From Sphingomonadaceae bacterium (lineage in GTDB: Bacteria > Pseudomonadota > Alphaproteobacteria > Sphingomonadales > Sphingomonadaceae), in assembly GCA_014380205.1 (NCBI GenBank), contig JACMKH010000199.1, positions 1-5,475 on the forward strand: a DNA stretch of 5,475 nucleotides. The letters run 5' to 3'. The position numbers were made by a program, and so were the translations under genes. Every line of letters begins with the position of its first letter. Position 1 is the first letter of the stretch. Below the pieces are notes generated by a model, which did not search any database, was not told the DNA's origin, and worked only from the letters and a program-made list of their open reading frames with translations. Shown here in pieces: positions 4,984 to 5,475 of the stretch.

Positions 4984-5250
4984 TCAGATCACCACGATAT
5001 CCGCGGCCGCCAAGTTCGGTGCGCCGGTCAGCGTCGCGATCAGCACCTGCGCCTGCGCGCCCGTTCCATCGGCGTCGAAGAATATCTTGCCGTTGGCGGC
5101 GTTGTAGATCAGCCGGTCGTTGGCATCCTCCGCGGCATTGCCGACGACGTACCGGTTAGCCGCGAGCGCGCCTTCGGGAAGCCCGAAAGCGTCGCCTTCA
5201 AGCGCGATCAGGTCCTTGACGGCGTCGAAGTCGGCGATCTTGTCGGCGTC
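4984..5250 (-). repeat. C-terminal RTX module, copy 2 (paralogous to 3320-3586)
   Basis: Partner of the module at 3320-3586, on the same strand and about 1.66 kb apart. The stretch around plus-strand gccgcgagcgcgcc and cgggaagcccgaa is nearly identical in both copies at DNA level, so the two could recombine. Both end three to five residues after the GAP motif in a hydrophobic tail (IVVI and FIVI). Confidence 0.8.
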
Positions 5251-5475
5251 GGCGGGCGATACGCTGTCGAGCACGAACGAGTCCTTGCCCTTGCCGCCCT
5301 TGAGCCGGTCGGCGCCGCCGCCGCCGTCGAGCGTGTCGTCGCCGCCCACCCCCGACAACGTGTCGTCGAACGCGCCGCCGCGGATGACCTGGCCGCCCGC
5401 CGCGCCCGTCCGGTTGACCGCCGCCGCCGGGGCCTTGCCGAAGATCACATAGGCCTCGCCGGCGTTGGCGCCGCC
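4984..5475 (-). CDS. RTX calcium-binding protein, C-terminal part (cut by right window edge)
   Basis: Only the last 163 residues are visible; the frame is open to the right edge, so a GTG at 5448 should not be taken as the start. The first visible residues, GGANAGEAYVIFGK, look like the end of an FG-GAP (integrin alpha-like) repeat, a head often joined to RTX tails in secreted proteins. Four clear nonapeptides follow (visible residues 33-68: GGAFDDTLS, GVGGDDTLD, GGGGADRLK, GGKGKDSFV), possibly preceded by a degenerate one. The C-terminal module DADKIADF ... FFDADGTGAQAQVLIATL ... AAADIVVI is 70% identical to that of the next gene. The product is predicted to leave the cell by a type I system and fold with calcium. 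The FG-GAP assignment rests on about 14 residues and is tentative. Confidence 0.88.
   Translation of the reverse strand, partial: GGANAGEAYVIFGKAPAAAVNRTGAAGGQVIRGGAFDDTLSGVGGDDTLDGGGGADRLKGGKGKDSFVLDSVSPADADKIADFDAVKDLIALEGDAFGLPEGALAANRYVVGNAAEDANDRLIYNAANGKIFFDADGTGAQAQVLIATLTGAPNLAAADIVVI
5272..5379 (-). repeat. RTX nonapeptide block of the partial gene
   Basis: It encodes four in-register 9-residue units, with the consensus G-G-x-G-x-D-x-L-x. The last unit (GGKGKDSFV) passes into the conserved secretion module, as GSTGADRFD does in the neighbouring protein. Fewer repeats are present than in the neighbour. Confidence 0.8.

Noticed and set aside
4118..5107. Plus-strand frame of 329 codons opposite the RTX genes
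   Set aside because: It runs antisense to GGxGxD-coding repeats and across the intergenic gap, shows no domain, and the opposite strand is clearly coding.

Overview
The window is about 5.5 kb of very GC-rich DNA. Every gene I can support lies on the minus strand, so the window reads right to left. Base composition, the tail type of the RTX proteins and the style of the receptor suggest an alphaproteobacterium, most likely in the Sphingomonadales. This is inferred from protein style only; no marker gene is present.

Right part (3320-5475): two adjacent genes for RTX-type, calcium-binding, probably type I-secreted proteins. The first is cut by the right edge; only its C-terminal 163 residues are visible, beginning in what looks like the end of an FG-GAP-like repeat. 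The second is a complete 511-residue protein with a beta-propeller-like N-terminal half, two blocks of nonapeptide repeats (nine and six) and a C-terminal secretion module. The last 88 residues of the two proteins are 70% identical (62/88, counted by eye), while what precedes them differs. No secretion ABC transporter or membrane fusion protein gene is in the window.

Middle (2988-3319): a 332-base gap without a protein gene that holds a cobalamin (B12) riboswitch. In RNA order it has a candidate promoter just after the RTX stop codon, the aptamer closed by a P1 stem (3124-3273), an 11-bp perfect hairpin (3094-3118), a small hairpin whose loop can kiss the aptamer loop L5 (3073-3086), a small anti-sequester hairpin (3024-3046) and a 16-pair hairpin with a GGAA tetraloop that buries the Shine-Dalgarno sequence of the next gene (2992-3027). 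No U-tract terminator is present, so control is probably at translation initiation.

Left part (1-2987): the regulated operon, a BtuB-type TonB-dependent outer-membrane receptor, a BtuF-type periplasmic binding protein and the start of a BtuC/FecCD-type inner-membrane permease, cut by the left edge. The genes overlap (32 nt, then a 4-nt ATGA overlap), so translation is likely coupled and riboswitch control at the first gene may carry through. The ATPase (BtuD) would be expected beyond the left edge. Together these genes would carry cobalamin or a related corrinoid across both membranes and be shut off when intracellular cobalamin is plentiful. The most interesting part is the expression platform of the riboswitch, which can be read pair by pair; the protein families themselves are known.
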